DNA from: Lachnospiraceae bacterium
GTDB taxonomy: Bacteria; Bacillota; Clostridia; Lachnospirales; Lachnospiraceae
NCBI GenBank assembly: GCA_017453065.1
Contig: JAFTKW010000019.1
Coordinates: 62,001-126,000 of the forward strand
Direction: 5' to 3'
Length of the DNA stretch: 64,000 nt
Position 1 is the first letter of the stretch. The number at the start of each line of letters is the position of its first letter. This document shows positions 25,541-35,023 of this stretch, one piece after another. The notes under the pieces were generated by a model that had not been told where the DNA came from, did not search any database, and worked only from the letters and a program-made list of their open reading frames with translations. Made by a program: the position numbers and the translations under genes.

Positions 25541-28402
25541 ATGGAAATTAGAGAGGCATTACATTTTAGTGGTACCTGGAGAACCTATCAAAAGAGGGTT
25601 TTGGACAGGGCGGACCACTATTTGAAAGACAAAAGAGTACATATTGTTGCTGCACCAGGTTCTGGTAAGACGACCCTTGGAATTGAACTGATAGGCAGAT
25701 TAAATGCGCCTTGTTTGATTCTGGCACCAAGCATCACTATTCGTGACCAGTGGATAGGTCGTATCAAGGAGGCATATTTGCCTGCGGATTTTGATGCCAC
25801 AGGATTTTTAAGCAATAGCATCAAGGAACCAGCCAAGATTACTGCCATTACCTATCAGGCACTGCATAGTGGCATGACCAAGTACAAAGGTGCTTTGGAA
25901 GAGGAAAATGAAGATGGAAACAAGACCACAGAAGATGTGGATTACACTGGCTTTGACTTGATACAGACGGTTAAGGATATGGGATTTACTACCCTTTGTC
26001 TGGATGAGGCTCATCACCTTAGGAGTGAGTGGTGGAAGGCACTGGAAGAGTTGGTGGCACATATTCCTGGATTTACTGTAGTTTCTTTGACTGCAACACC
26101 ACCTTACGATTCTACACCAGCACAGTGGCAAAGGTATGTCGGCCTTTGTGGACCTATTGATGAGGAAATCATTGTACCAGAACTGGTGAAAGAGGGCAGT
26201 TTGTGCCCACATCAAGACTATGTCTACTTCAATATGCCTACGCAGGAAGAAAAAGATACAGTGGTGAAATTCCGTCAGGAGGCATTTGCCTTTGCAGATG
26301 AATTGTATCGAGATAAAGAATTTACCAATATCATCTGTTCACACGTGGGGATTCGCAATCCACAAAACTTTGGCGACGTCTTTTTGGACAATCAGGAGTA
26401 TTTGACTGCGCTTTTAGTTTTTTTGAAGTCTAAAGAGATTGGATTTTCCAAGGATTTGTTGGAAATGGTGGGAGAGGGAAACAGACTTCCTGCTATGACC
26501 AACAAATGGATGGAAATACTGCTTCAAGGCTTTTTGTATGAGGATACGGAAAGCTTCCAGTGTAGTGAGGAATATAGAGAAACTTTGGAGCGTAAGATGA
26601 AGGCTCGCGGCCTGATTCAGAAAAAGAAGGTTTGCTTGGTTGAAAACGAAGCAATCAACAAGCTTCTCATCACATCCAAAGGTAAAATCAATAGTATTTT
26701 GGAAGTTACGAAAGCAGAATATGAAAATTTAGGCGAAGATTTACGTCTGCTCATATTGACGGACTATATCAAAAAGGAGTACTTGTCTGCTATCGGAAAT
26801 CTGGATAAAAATGTGGCAGAACTTGGAGTTCTTCCCATTTTTGAAAATTTAAGACGTACTTTTTCTGGCATGAAATCGGACAAAAATACCACCAGCACAG
26901 GAGAGCGCATCTCTGCATCTGCTCTTAGACTGGGTGTGCTCAGTGGTACGGTAGTGGTGATTCCGGAGTGCGCCAAGGCTGCGCTAGAAGCCATGATAGA
27001 AGAGAGCGGTATGAAGGGTACTTTTAAAGATGTATGCGATGGAGCATACTTTCAGGTGACTTTATCTGGAACGGAACAGACCATTGCAAGTATGGTAACT
27101 GCATTGTTCAATCAAGGCTTTATCAGAGTTTTGATTGGAACCAAATCCTTGCTCGGCGAAGGCTGGGATAGTCCATGTATTAATGCACTTATTCTGGCAT
27201 CTTTTGTGGGGTCCTTTATGCTCAGCAATCAGATGCGTGGACGTGCTATTCGAACACAAAAAGGCAACCCAAATAAGGTAAGTAATATCTGGCATCTGAT
27301 CTGTATGGAGCCAGAGGAAGCATCCTTAGAAAACGGAGGACTTAAGGTTTCAGGTGTAACCAGCAGTGGCAAGGTGCTGACTGAAGTGAATACGGCTCGG
27401 AACCAGTCCAGCAAGAGAACATCTAAAAACAGTGGAACTAGAGCACAGGGGGCATCAAGCGAAGCCTTGGCAGACCAGGAATCGGAAGATTTTGCAACCC
27501 TACGTCGTCGCTTTGAGGGCTTCCTTGGTGTACATTATGAAAAGCCAGTGATTGAAAATAGATTAAACCGACTTAGTTATATCAAACCACCATATACCAG
27601 TGAAGCATTGGGCACTATCAACGGCAATATGGTCAAACAGGCGGCGGATAGAAATGGTTTGAAGGCAGCTTGGGATGCCGCTTTGGCACCACTTAGTCAG
27701 ATGGAAGTGGCAGTGGAGGCTGGCGCGGACAAGGAATATTTCAAGCACGGAAAACTGTTTTATATGGCACTACTGAAAGGCATTGCCTGGGTAGCGGCGG
27801 CATTGTTGCTATTTACAAAGCTATATCTGCCTCTTGCAAATGCGGAAGGCTTTTTTGCAGGAGTGGGTAAATGGATTATTATGGGAGTTATGATTTTTGC
27901 AGGGGTGAAAGGGGCTATTCAGTTTGTCCGCTTTAACACTCTTTCTACTCCAGATAAATATCTGCGGGCCATTGGAGATTGCATTTTGAAGGCACTTTTA
28001 AAAGAAGGCAGTATTTCAACGAAAAATGCGTCGGTTGCAGTAGATCTCAGTGAAGCAGAGAAAAGCTATGTGTTTTTACGAGGCGGAAGTGAGAGAGAAA
28101 AGGATGTGTTTGCGCAGTGCGTTTACGAGTTTTTTGGAGGAGTAGACAATCAGCGATATATTCTGGAAGCCAAAGGGAAAGTGCCTAAACTGTGCAAGTA
28201 CTACTGTGTCCCTGAAATGTTTGGCAAGAAAAAAGAAGATGCTATGATGTTTCATCAGTTGGTGAAATATTATATTGGAAATTATCAACTTTTCTATACC
28301 AAAAATGCAGAAGGAAAGAAGAAACTATTGGCTGCACGCATTTGCTCTATTGCAAATAAGGGTGAGGCACCAGTGGACAAAAAGAAGAAAGTTATTAACT
28401 AA
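25541..28402 (+). CDS. SF2 DEAD/DEAH-type helicase with C-terminal membrane segments
   Basis: A 953-residue protein. The helicase core has Walker A AAPGSGKTT (about 38-46), DEAH box CLDEAHH, motif III SLTATPP, motif V-like LLGEGWDSP and motif VI QMRGRAIRT. A 250-residue insert lies between the two RecA folds. After a polar, Ser/Gln-rich linker come two strong hydrophobic segments (about 740-800: GIAWVAAALLLFTKLYLPL and GKWIIMGVMIFAGVKGAIQF), then a 150-residue C-terminal domain. A helicase tied to the membrane is unusual. No nuclease, methylase or defence partner lies beside it. The ATG follows a GA-rich ribosome-binding site. Function unknown. Confidence 0.85.
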   Translation: MEIREALHFSGTWRTYQKRVLDRADHYLKDKRVHIVAAPGSGKTTLGIELIGRLNAPCLILAPSITIRDQWIGRIKEAYLPADFDATGFLSNSIKEPAKITAITYQALHSGMTKYKGALEEENEDGNKTTEDVDYTGFDLIQTVKDMGFTTLCLDEAHHLRSEWWKALEELVAHIPGFTVVSLTATPPYDSTPAQWQRYVGLCGPIDEEIIVPELVKEGSLCPHQDYVYFNMPTQEEKDTVVKFRQEAFAFADELYRDKEFTNIICSHVGIRNPQNFGDVFLDNQEYLTALLVFLKSKEIGFSKDLLEMVGEGNRLPAMTNKWMEILLQGFLYEDTESFQCSEEYRETLERKMKARGLIQKKKVCLVENEAINKLLITSKGKINSILEVTKAEYENLGEDLRLLILTDYIKKEYLSAIGNLDKNVAELGVLPIFENLRRTFSGMKSDKNTTSTGERISASALRLGVLSGTVVVIPECAKAALEAMIEESGMKGTFKDVCDGAYFQVTLSGTEQTIASMVTALFNQGFIRVLIGTKSLLGEGWDSPCINALILASFVGSFMLSNQMRGRAIRTQKGNPNKVSNIWHLICMEPEEASLENGGLKVSGVTSSGKVLTEVNTARNQSSKRTSKNSGTRAQGASSEALADQESEDFATLRRRFEGFLGVHYEKPVIENRLNRLSYIKPPYTSEALGTINGNMVKQAADRNGLKAAWDAALAPLSQMEVAVEAGADKEYFKHGKLFYMALLKGIAWVAAALLLFTKLYLPLANAEGFFAGVGKWIIMGVMIFAGVKGAIQFVRFNTLSTPDKYLRAIGDCILKALLKEGSISTKNASVAVDLSEAEKSYVFLRGGSEREKDVFAQCVYEFFGGVDNQRYILEAKGKVPKLCKYYCVPEMFGKKKEDAMMFHQLVKYYIGNYQLFYTKNAEGKKKLLAARICSIANKGEAPVDKKKKVIN

Positions 28403-28409
28403 AAAAGAT

Positions 28410-28432
28410 AGCCTGCAGTTATTCTGCAGGCT
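28410..28432. terminator. Terminator shared by the convergent helicase and activase genes
   Basis: AGCCTGCAG (28410-28418) pairs with CTGCAGGCT (28424-28432). The minus-strand stop codon lies in the loop, so the stem includes the last codons of that gene. On the minus strand the stem is followed by ATCTTTTTT, a clear U-tract; the plus side is only moderately T-rich. Confidence 0.8.
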
Positions 28433-31400
28433 CTTCTTGTATGTTCTTCATAGCGGTAGAAAGCATCAATTTGATTCGGTTCAGCTGGTTTACTTCACTG
28501 GCACCGGGGTCGTAGTCGATAGCTACAATGTTGGAGGTTGGGTGTGCCTTGCGAAGGGCTTTAATAACACCTTTTCCAACCACATGGTTTGGTAGACAGC
28601 CAAAAGGCTGACAACATACGATGTTTGGTACTTTGTTGTGTATCAGTTCAATCATTTCTCCTGTAAGGAACCATCCTTCACCAGTCTGATTTCCGATGGA
28701 AACGATTGGTTTGGCGTATTCCACCAGGTCGTAAATGTTACTCATAGGATCAAAGTGTTTGCTCTTTTCCAGCGCTTTGGAAGCGGTGCTACGCAAGGTC
28801 TGTATAGCCCATATACCAAGTTTGGATACAGCAGCGGCCTTTTTGCTTGTGCCAAGTTCCTCTGCTTTGTAAATCTGGTTGTAAAAACAATAGAGCATAA
28901 AATCCATTAGGTCAGGCATAACTGCTTCTGCACCTTCTGCCTCCAAAAGTTCTACCAAATGGTTATTTCCGGCAGGGGAGAATTTAACCAGAATTTCTCC
29001 TACGATACCAACTCTAGGCTTTTTGATGTTGCGAAGAGGAATTCGGTCAAAGTCAGCAATGATTTGCTTGCACATGCGACTGAACTTAAAGAAGCTGATG
29101 TGTTTGGAGGTTACAAATTTGTTTACTTCCAAAAGCCATTTGCGATGAAGTTCATCCACACTTCCTGGTGTGAGCTCGTATGGGCGCATGCGGTAGACGC
29201 AACGCATGAAGATATCGCCAAAGGTGCATCCTAAGATGGCACGAAGGAGCAAATCAGCAGACAGTTTAAAGCCTGGGTTTGTTTCGATGCCGCCTAAGTT
29301 AAGGGAGATGACAGGAATGTGCGCCATACCTGCTTTTTCCAGTGCCCTTCGAATGAAACCAATATAGTTAGTTGCTCTACAACCACCACCAGTCTGGGTG
29401 ATAATGAGTGCAATTTTGTTTAAATCGTATTTGCCAGACTGCAGTGCTTCCATAAGCTGTCCTACTACCAATAAAGAAGGATAGCAGGCATCGTTGTTGA
29501 CATATTTAAGACCTACATCCACAGAGTGTTTGTTGTCATTGGTAAGGACTTCAAAGTTATAGCCACAGTGCTGGAAGATAGGTTGTAAGATGTCAAAGTG
29601 AATAGGAGACATCTGTGGACAGAGGATGGTGTAGTTCTGACGCATTTCTTCTGTGAATTGAACCTTATGTATAGCACTGGAATGGATTTCTCTAGTCTTG
29701 TTTTGTCTTTCTTTTACTTTAAGGGCAGACAGAAGAGAACGAATTCGAATCTTGGCTGCTCCTAGATTGTTTACTTCGTCGATTTTTAGGCAGGTGTAAA
29801 TCTTTCCAGAGCCAGAAAGAATATCGTTTACCTGGTCAGTGGTAACAGCATCTAGACCACAACCGAAGGAATTAAGCTGAATCAAATCTACATTGTCTAC
29901 GGTTTTGACATAGCTTGCTGCTGCGTAAAGTCTGGAGTGATACATCCACTGGTCAGAAACAATCAGAGGTCTCTCAGGTGTTGCAAGATGAGAGATGGAA
30001 TCTTCTGTCAAAACGGCAATGTCATAGGAAGTAATCAGTTCAGGAATACCGTGATTGATTTCTGGGTCGATGTGATAAGGACGACCTGCAAGTACAATGC
30101 CGCGCTTGCCGTTTTCTGCCAGCCACCTAAGGGTTTCTTCTCCTTTTTTCTTCATATCTTCGCGAGTCTTGGCCAGTTCGTCCCAGGCTGTTAGAACTGC
30201 TGCTTTAACTTCCGTAGCAGGCAATTCATGGAATTCTCTGGTTAGAGCGTAAGTAATGGTGTCTACATCTCTAAAAGACATGAATGGATTGCGCAGAATC
30301 ACTTCGCCTCTACTGATTTCATCCACATTGTTTTTGATGTTTTCAGAGTAAGAGGTAACGATAGGGCAATTGTAATGGTTGTTGGCGTCTGCAAATTCGT
30401 TACGTTCATAATAAAGAGCAGGGTAGAAGACAAAGTCAACTTTTTGGTGAATCAACCAAGAGACGTGACCGTGCGCCAGCTTGGCTGGATAACATTCGGA
30501 TTCACTTGGGATGGATTCAATGCCCAACTCATAAATTTTGCGATTGGAGAGTGGAGATACCACTACGCGATAGCCCAATTTGGTAAAGAAAGTATGCCAA
30601 AATGGATAGTTCTCATACATATTCAGGACTCTAGGAATACCTACAGTTCCTCGAGTAGCTTGATCTGGTGTCAATGCCTCATATTCAAAGAGACGTTTTA
30701 ATTTGTATTCGTAAAGGTTAGGCACATTGTTCTGGTTTTTGGATTTGCCTACACCACGTTCGCAACGGTTACCAGATATATATTGGCGACCGCCAGTGAA
30801 TTTGTTAATGGTAAGTCTACAGTTGTTGGTGCAGCCTTTGCACTTGGCCATGCTGGTTTCGAACTGTAGAGAGTCAATTTTTTCAAACGGAAGCATAGTG
30901 GTTTCGTAACCTTCGCTATAACGGTCTAAAGCAATCAGAGCGGCACCGAAGGCACCCATGATACCAGCGATATCAGGACGAATAGCTTCGCAATTTGCTA
31001 TTTTTTCAAAACTTCTAAGTACGGCATCGTTGTAGAAGGTACCACCTTGCACAACAATGTTTTGGCCCAGTTCAGAAGCATCAGATACTTTAATGACTTT
31101 AAACAGAGCATTTTTGATTACGGAATAGGCTAGACCGGCGGAGATATCTGCTACAGATGCGCCTTCTTTTTGGGCCTGTTTTACCTTGGAGTTCATGAAA
31201 ACAGTACAACGGGTTCCTAAGTCAATAGGATGCTCGGCAAAAAGAGCTGCGCTGGCAAAATCTTGCACACTATAGTTTAAGGATTTGGCAAAGGTTTCAA
31301 TGAAGGAGCCACAGCCAGAGGAACATGCCTCGTTGAGCTGTACGCTGTCTACAGTCTGATCTTTGATTTTGATGCATTTCATATCCTGACCACCGATATC

Positions 31401-32651
31401 CAGGATACAGTCTACTTCAGGGTTAAAGAAAGCAGCTGCGTGGTAATGAGCCACCGTTTCAACCTCGCCGTCATCCAAAAGGAAAGCGGCTTTCATCAAG
31501 GCTTCGCCGTAACCTGTGGAGCAGGAACGGACAATTTTGACATCTTTTGGTAGTTTGGAATAGATTTCGCGAATAGAGCGAATAGCAGTGGTTAATGGAC
31601 TACCATCGTTGCTGGAGTAGAAGGAGTAAAGCAAACTGCCATCCTCGCCAATCAGTGCAATTTTGGTGGTAGTGGAACCGGCGTCAATACCAAGAAAGGC
31701 ATTGCCCTTGTAATCTTCTAAACTTCCAGTCTGTACATGGTGACTTCCATGACGTTTCTGGAAACAATCATATTCCTCCTGTGAGGCGAAGAGAGGCTCC
31801 ATGCGCTCTACTTCAAACTCCATTTTGATGTCGGAAGACAATTTGTCTACCATTTCAGACATAGCAAAAGAAACCTCTGGCTTTGCATTTAGGGCAGAGC
31901 CAATGGCTGCAAATAGATGAGAATTATCTGTGTCAATAATGTGATCGTCATCTAATTTGAGAGTGCGAATGAAAGCTTGCTTCAGCTCAGACAAAAAGTG
32001 AAGAGGGCCACCAAGAAAAGCAACATGGCCTCTGATAGGTTTGCCGCAGGCAAGACCGCTGATGGTCTGATTAACAACAGCTTGGAAGATAGAAGCAGAT
32101 AAGTCTTCCTTGGTAGCACCATCGTTGATTAGTGGCTGAATGTCTGTTTTGGCAAACACGCCACATCTTGCTGCGATAGTATATAAAGAATTGTAATTTT
32201 TGGCATATTCGTTAAGTCCAGAAGCATCTGTCTGGATGAGAGAAGCCATCTGATCGATAAAGGAACCCGTGCCGCCAGCACAGATACCATTCATTCGCTG
32301 TTCCACATTGCCGCCTTCAAAGTAGATGATTTTGGCATCCTCACCACCTAGTTCGATAGCAACATCGGTTTGAGGTGCAATCTCTTTGAGGGCAGTGGAA
32401 ACGGCGATTACTTCTTGCGTAAAAGGCACGCCAAGATGATTGGCAAGAGTTAATCCACCAGAGCCAGTAATCATTGGATGTAAGGTAATATTACCCAACT
32501 GCTGAAAGGCCTTTTTAAGGAGTCCCGCCAAGGTCTCACGAATGTTTGCATAATGTCTCTCATAATCGGAAAACATGATTTGGTGGCTACTATCCAAGAT
32601 AGCAATCTTGACAGTAGTAGAACCAATATCAATTCCTAATGTGTAATTCAT
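28419..32651 (-). CDS. Giant 2-hydroxyacyl-CoA dehydratase activase-like protein (double ATPase plus dehydratase-like domain)
   Basis: A 1410-residue cytoplasmic protein. Two BadF/HgdC-type ASKHA ATPase domains are fused: residues 1-255 ([20 protein letters not shown], and cysteines C124 in [10 protein letters not shown] and C163 in ARCGVF) and about 318-575 ([35 protein letters not shown]). A cysteine cluster follows (CKGCTNNC, 604-611; C630), then a DUF2229-like region and a HgdB-like segment ([19 protein letters not shown]). Paired ATPase cysteines normally hold a bridging 4Fe-4S cluster at a dimer interface; here the dimer could be internal. No hgdAB genes are nearby. The substrate is unknown. 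Confidence 0.88.
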   Translation of the reverse strand: MNYTLGIDIGSTTVKIAILDSSHQIMFSDYERHYANIRETLAGLLKKAFQQLGNITLHPMITGSGGLTLANHLGVPFTQEVIAVSTALKEIAPQTDVAIELGGEDAKIIYFEGGNVEQRMNGICAGGTGSFIDQMASLIQTDASGLNEYAKNYNSLYTIAARCGVFAKTDIQPLINDGATKEDLSASIFQAVVNQTISGLACGKPIRGHVAFLGGPLHFLSELKQAFIRTLKLDDDHIIDTDNSHLFAAIGSALNAKPEVSFAMSEMVDKLSSDIKMEFEVERMEPLFASQEEYDCFQKRHGSHHVQTGSLEDYKGNAFLGIDAGSTTTKIALIGEDGSLLYSFYSSNDGSPLTTAIRSIREIYSKLPKDVKIVRSCSTGYGEALMKAAFLLDDGEVETVAHYHAAAFFNPEVDCILDIGGQDMKCIKIKDQTVDSVQLNEACSSGCGSFIETFAKSLNYSVQDFASAALFAEHPIDLGTRCTVFMNSKVKQAQKEGASVADISAGLAYSVIKNALFKVIKVSDASELGQNIVVQGGTFYNDAVLRSFEKIANCEAIRPDIAGIMGAFGAALIALDRYSEGYETTMLPFEKIDSLQFETSMAKCKGCTNNCRLTINKFTGGRQYISGNRCERGVGKSKNQNNVPNLYEYKLKRLFEYEALTPDQATRGTVGIPRVLNMYENYPFWHTFFTKLGYRVVVSPLSNRKIYELGIESIPSESECYPAKLAHGHVSWLIHQKVDFVFYPALYYERNEFADANNHYNCPIVTSYSENIKNNVDEISRGEVILRNPFMSFRDVDTITYALTREFHELPATEVKAAVLTAWDELAKTREDMKKKGEETLRWLAENGKRGIVLAGRPYHIDPEINHGIPELITSYDIAVLTEDSISHLATPERPLIVSDQWMYHSRLYAAASYVKTVDNVDLIQLNSFGCGLDAVTTDQVNDILSGSGKIYTCLKIDEVNNLGAAKIRIRSLLSALKVKERQNKTREIHSSAIHKVQFTEEMRQNYTILCPQMSPIHFDILQPIFQHCGYNFEVLTNDNKHSVDVGLKYVNNDACYPSLLVVGQLMEALQSGKYDLNKIALIITQTGGGCRATNYIGFIRRALEKAGMAHIPVISLNLGGIETNPGFKLSADLLLRAILGCTFGDIFMRCVYRMRPYELTPGSVDELHRKWLLEVNKFVTSKHISFFKFSRMCKQIIADFDRIPLRNIKKPRVGIVGEILVKFSPAGNNHLVELLEAEGAEAVMPDLMDFMLYCFYNQIYKAEELGTSKKAAAVSKLGIWAIQTLRSTASKALEKSKHFDPMSNIYDLVEYAKPIVSIGNQTGEGWFLTGEMIELIHNKVPNIVCCQPFGCLPNHVVGKGVIKALRKAHPTSNIVAIDYDPGASEVNQLNRIKLMLSTAMKNIQEEPAE

Positions 32652-32741
32652 AATTTCTTCCTCATACTATTTAGATGCTTAAAATACGGCCCCCCGACCA
32701 TAAGTGCTTTGATATTCAAAGAATATCTGGCACATCATGAC

Positions 32742-32770
32742 ATTATATGCTACAAAGAGCCAAAAATCAA
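32742..32770 (-). promoter_or_regulatory. Putative promoter of the giant activase gene
   Basis: Reading the minus strand: TTGATT (32770-32765), 17-bp spacer, TATAAT (32747-32742). It predicts a leader of about 80 nt containing the hairpin GATATTC-TTT-GAATATC (32727-32711) and a G-run near 32699-32687. Confidence 0.75.
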
Positions 32771-32847
32771 TGAAGAAAAGGGACTATTTTCCTTGTTTAG
32801 TTTATATTTTTTTAATGAACTTTCTTGTTTTTTTCGACACCCTTTTG

Positions 32848-32876
32848 TTTACTTATTTTGAGGGGAATGATATGAT
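32848..32876 (+). promoter_or_regulatory. Putative promoter of the rhomboid-like gene cluster
   Basis: TTTACT (32848-32853), 17-bp spacer, TATGAT (32871-32876), divergent from the activase promoter. Confidence 0.6.
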
Positions 32877-32913
32877 AGAATAAGTGTCCGATTCGGGAGG
32901 AATGAAAGAAGAG

Positions 32914-33786
32914 ATGAATAAATTTGAAAAGCGATTTGGAAGGTATGCGATTCCAAATTTAACGACGATATTGATTGCTTGTTATGCACTAGGGTACATT
33001 CTACAGATGGTGTTACCGAATGCACTGAACTACTTGACCTTAAATCCATATTTGATTGTGAGAGGACAGGTTTGGAGACTTCTTACATGGATTGTTGTGC
33101 CGCCATCCACAGGTAATCTTTTGTCTACACTTTTGATGCTTTATTTTTATTGGTCACTAGGAACCACCCTAGAACGTACTTGGGGAACTTACCGATACAA
33201 TGTTTATATTTTCTCTGGCATGTTATTTACGGTGCTTGGTGCCTTTGCGGCTATGGGTGCAAGTTATTTTGTTTACGGAGATGCATGGTCATTAATGACT
33301 CAGGCTGGTTCCTTGTTCTTTAGTACGTACTATATCAACATGTCTATTTTCCTGGCATTTGCGGTTACATTTCCCAATATGCAGGTGCTGCTTATGTTTA
33401 TCATCCCTATCAAAGTGAAATGGATGGGAGTGGTGTATGGAGTACTAATTCTGTATGAATTCCTGCAGGGTGGAAGTGTTTATGTGGGAAATTATCTGCT
33501 GGATTGTAGTCTGTTTGCACGAATTGCTATTGTATCTTCCTTGCTTAATTTTGTGGTGTTCTATTTCACCAGCCGCAGAGTGCTTCTAAGCCCAAAGCAG
33601 ATGCATCGCAGGGCGGAATTCAAGCGTGAAGTAAGACAGGCCCAAAAGATTTCCAGACACAAGTGTGCTATCTGTGGTCAGACAGAAGAGACCAATCCAG
33701 AACTGGAATTCCGTTTTTGTTCTAAATGCAATGGGAATTATGAGTATTGTCAGGAACATTTATTCACACATCAGCATGTGCAATAA
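32914..33786 (+). CDS. Rhomboid-like membrane protein without catalytic motif, with C-terminal zinc-ribbon-like segment
   Basis: About 290 residues, with six membrane helices between about residues 15 and 225. TTLERTWGTYRYNVYIFSG matches the rhomboid L1/TM2 region. The catalytic GxSG serine loop is absent (QAGSLFFSTYY is found at this place) and no matching histidine is seen, so it is probably not a protease. The C-terminus has CAICGQ and CSKCNGNYEYC with HLFTHQH, resembling a zinc ribbon. The start is uncertain: GGGAGG (32895-32900) lies 1 base from ATG 32902 and 13 from ATG 32914. The latter gives MNKFEKRFGRYAI, the more usual-looking N-terminus. Confidence 0.78.
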   Translation: MNKFEKRFGRYAIPNLTTILIACYALGYILQMVLPNALNYLTLNPYLIVRGQVWRLLTWIVVPPSTGNLLSTLLMLYFYWSLGTTLERTWGTYRYNVYIFSGMLFTVLGAFAAMGASYFVYGDAWSLMTQAGSLFFSTYYINMSIFLAFAVTFPNMQVLLMFIIPIKVKWMGVVYGVLILYEFLQGGSVYVGNYLLDCSLFARIAIVSSLLNFVVFYFTSRRVLLSPKQMHRRAEFKREVRQAQKISRHKCAICGQTEETNPELEFRFCSKCNGNYEYCQEHLFTHQHVQ

Positions 33787-33843
33787 AATGTAGCGTGCAA
33801 AATGAAAAAGAAAATGATAAATTGAATCGTGTTTGAGGTAAGT

Positions 33844-34584
33844 ATGGAAAGAGAATTGTTGTTTGTTGAAACATTAGAAAAGGTACGCAAGACTGCCAAG
33901 GATCAGGGAAATTGTATTTCCGAAGAACAGGTCAAAGAGGCCTTTGCTACAATGGACTTGAATGAGGAGCAGATGGAGCAGATTTATGACTATCTTCGCA
34001 AGCACAAAGTAAGCTTTGGAGAGCCGGTAGATGTAGATGAATATCTGACAGATGAAGAAAAGGACTATGTAAAGGAATATTTGGACGAACTGGCGCTTCT
34101 CCCTGAGGTATCTAGCGGTGAAAAAGAAGCCATCACTTTATCCGCCATGGCAGGGGATAGTGATGCACAGAGCAAATTAATCGAGATTTATCTGCCTTAT
34201 GTGGTGGATGTGGCCAAACTTTACAGTGGACAAGGTGTGCTTTTGGAGGATTTGATTGGAGAAGGCAACGTGGCACTGACTATGGGTGTAACCATGCTAG
34301 GCTGCCTTGACAATGCAGCGGAAGCACAGGGGATGCTTGGCAAGATTTTGATGGATGCCATGGAAGACTATATCGCAGAGAATGCGGAGGATGAAAAGGT
34401 CGACAAGCGTATCGAGGCCAAGGTTAACAAGGTGGCAGAGGCTGCCAGAGAAATGGCTCAGGATTTAGGTCGCAAGGTTACTCCAGAAGAACTGGCAGAG
34501 GAGACCAAGATGTCTCTAAAGGCCATTACAGATGCCATGAGATTAAGCGGCTTTAAGATTGAAGACTTGGAGAGCGGAGAGTAA
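33844..34584 (+). CDS. Sigma-70-like protein lacking promoter-recognition regions
   Basis: A 246-residue acidic protein. Residues 1-55 resemble sigma region 1.1 (ISEEQVKEAFATMDLNEEQM). Residues 65-150 resemble regions 1.2 and 2.1-2.2 (EYLTDEEKDYVKEYLDE, AGDSDAQSKLIEIYLPYVVD, VLLEDLIGEGNVAL). The part expected to hold regions 2.3-2.4 is replaced by unrelated sequence, region 3 is recognisable (LGRKVTPEELAEETKMSLKA), and region 4 is absent. It could bind core RNA polymerase yet not read -10 or -35 boxes. ATG 33844 is preferred over GTG 33829 because GAGG lies just upstream. An unknown gene follows directly. Confidence 0.8.
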   Translation: MERELLFVETLEKVRKTAKDQGNCISEEQVKEAFATMDLNEEQMEQIYDYLRKHKVSFGEPVDVDEYLTDEEKDYVKEYLDELALLPEVSSGEKEAITLSAMAGDSDAQSKLIEIYLPYVVDVAKLYSGQGVLLEDLIGEGNVALTMGVTMLGCLDNAAEAQGMLGKILMDAMEDYIAENAEDEKVDKRIEAKVNKVAEAAREMAQDLGRKVTPEELAEETKMSLKAITDAMRLSGFKIEDLESGE

Positions 34585-34585
34585 G

Positions 34586-35005
34586 ATGACTGTTTATCAA
34601 GATTACAAATATATCATGCAGGATGTGGGCAACCTGTATTTGGGCGCCAAATTCACCTATGCGGACTTGATTGAGAATGAAGAGATCCCCTTTAAACTGA
34701 AAATGCTTGTGGAAAAACACATAAAACCAGATTTGGATGCAGATACAACCTTGGAGAGTCATCTGTATTATATGGATACCAAGGGTTTTATCTATCAGAT
34801 TTTTTGTCAGCTTAAGGTGAAAGTGAAATTTAATTACATAGTGCAAAAGAAAAATTTGTTTGGGCACCAGAAGGAGGGCTTTGCCATGAAGACCCTGAAG
34901 GTGGAAGAGTTTGTAAAAATGTCTCCAGCAGAAAAGGAGAAACAAGGAATTGTGATTCAAGAGGTTTCTATGTCCAAGATGGCATTGATGACCTTTAGTT
35001 TATAG
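34586..35005 (+). CDS. Unknown 139-residue protein
   Basis: No domain recognised. It is a soluble mixed alpha/beta protein with a YTYADLIENEE-like segment near residue 25 and a basic, hydrophobic stretch (KVKVKFNYIVQKKNLFG) near 80. It starts 1 bp after the stop of the sigma-like gene with GCGGAGA as ribosome-binding site inside that gene's end, so the two are translationally coupled and may work together. It ends 18 bp before the M16C peptidase gene. Confidence 0.7.
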   Translation: MTVYQDYKYIMQDVGNLYLGAKFTYADLIENEEIPFKLKMLVEKHIKPDLDADTTLESHLYYMDTKGFIYQIFCQLKVKVKFNYIVQKKNLFGHQKEGFAMKTLKVEEFVKMSPAEKEKQGIVIQEVSMSKMALMTFSL

Positions 35006-35023
35006 AAATAGTGAGGGAACATT

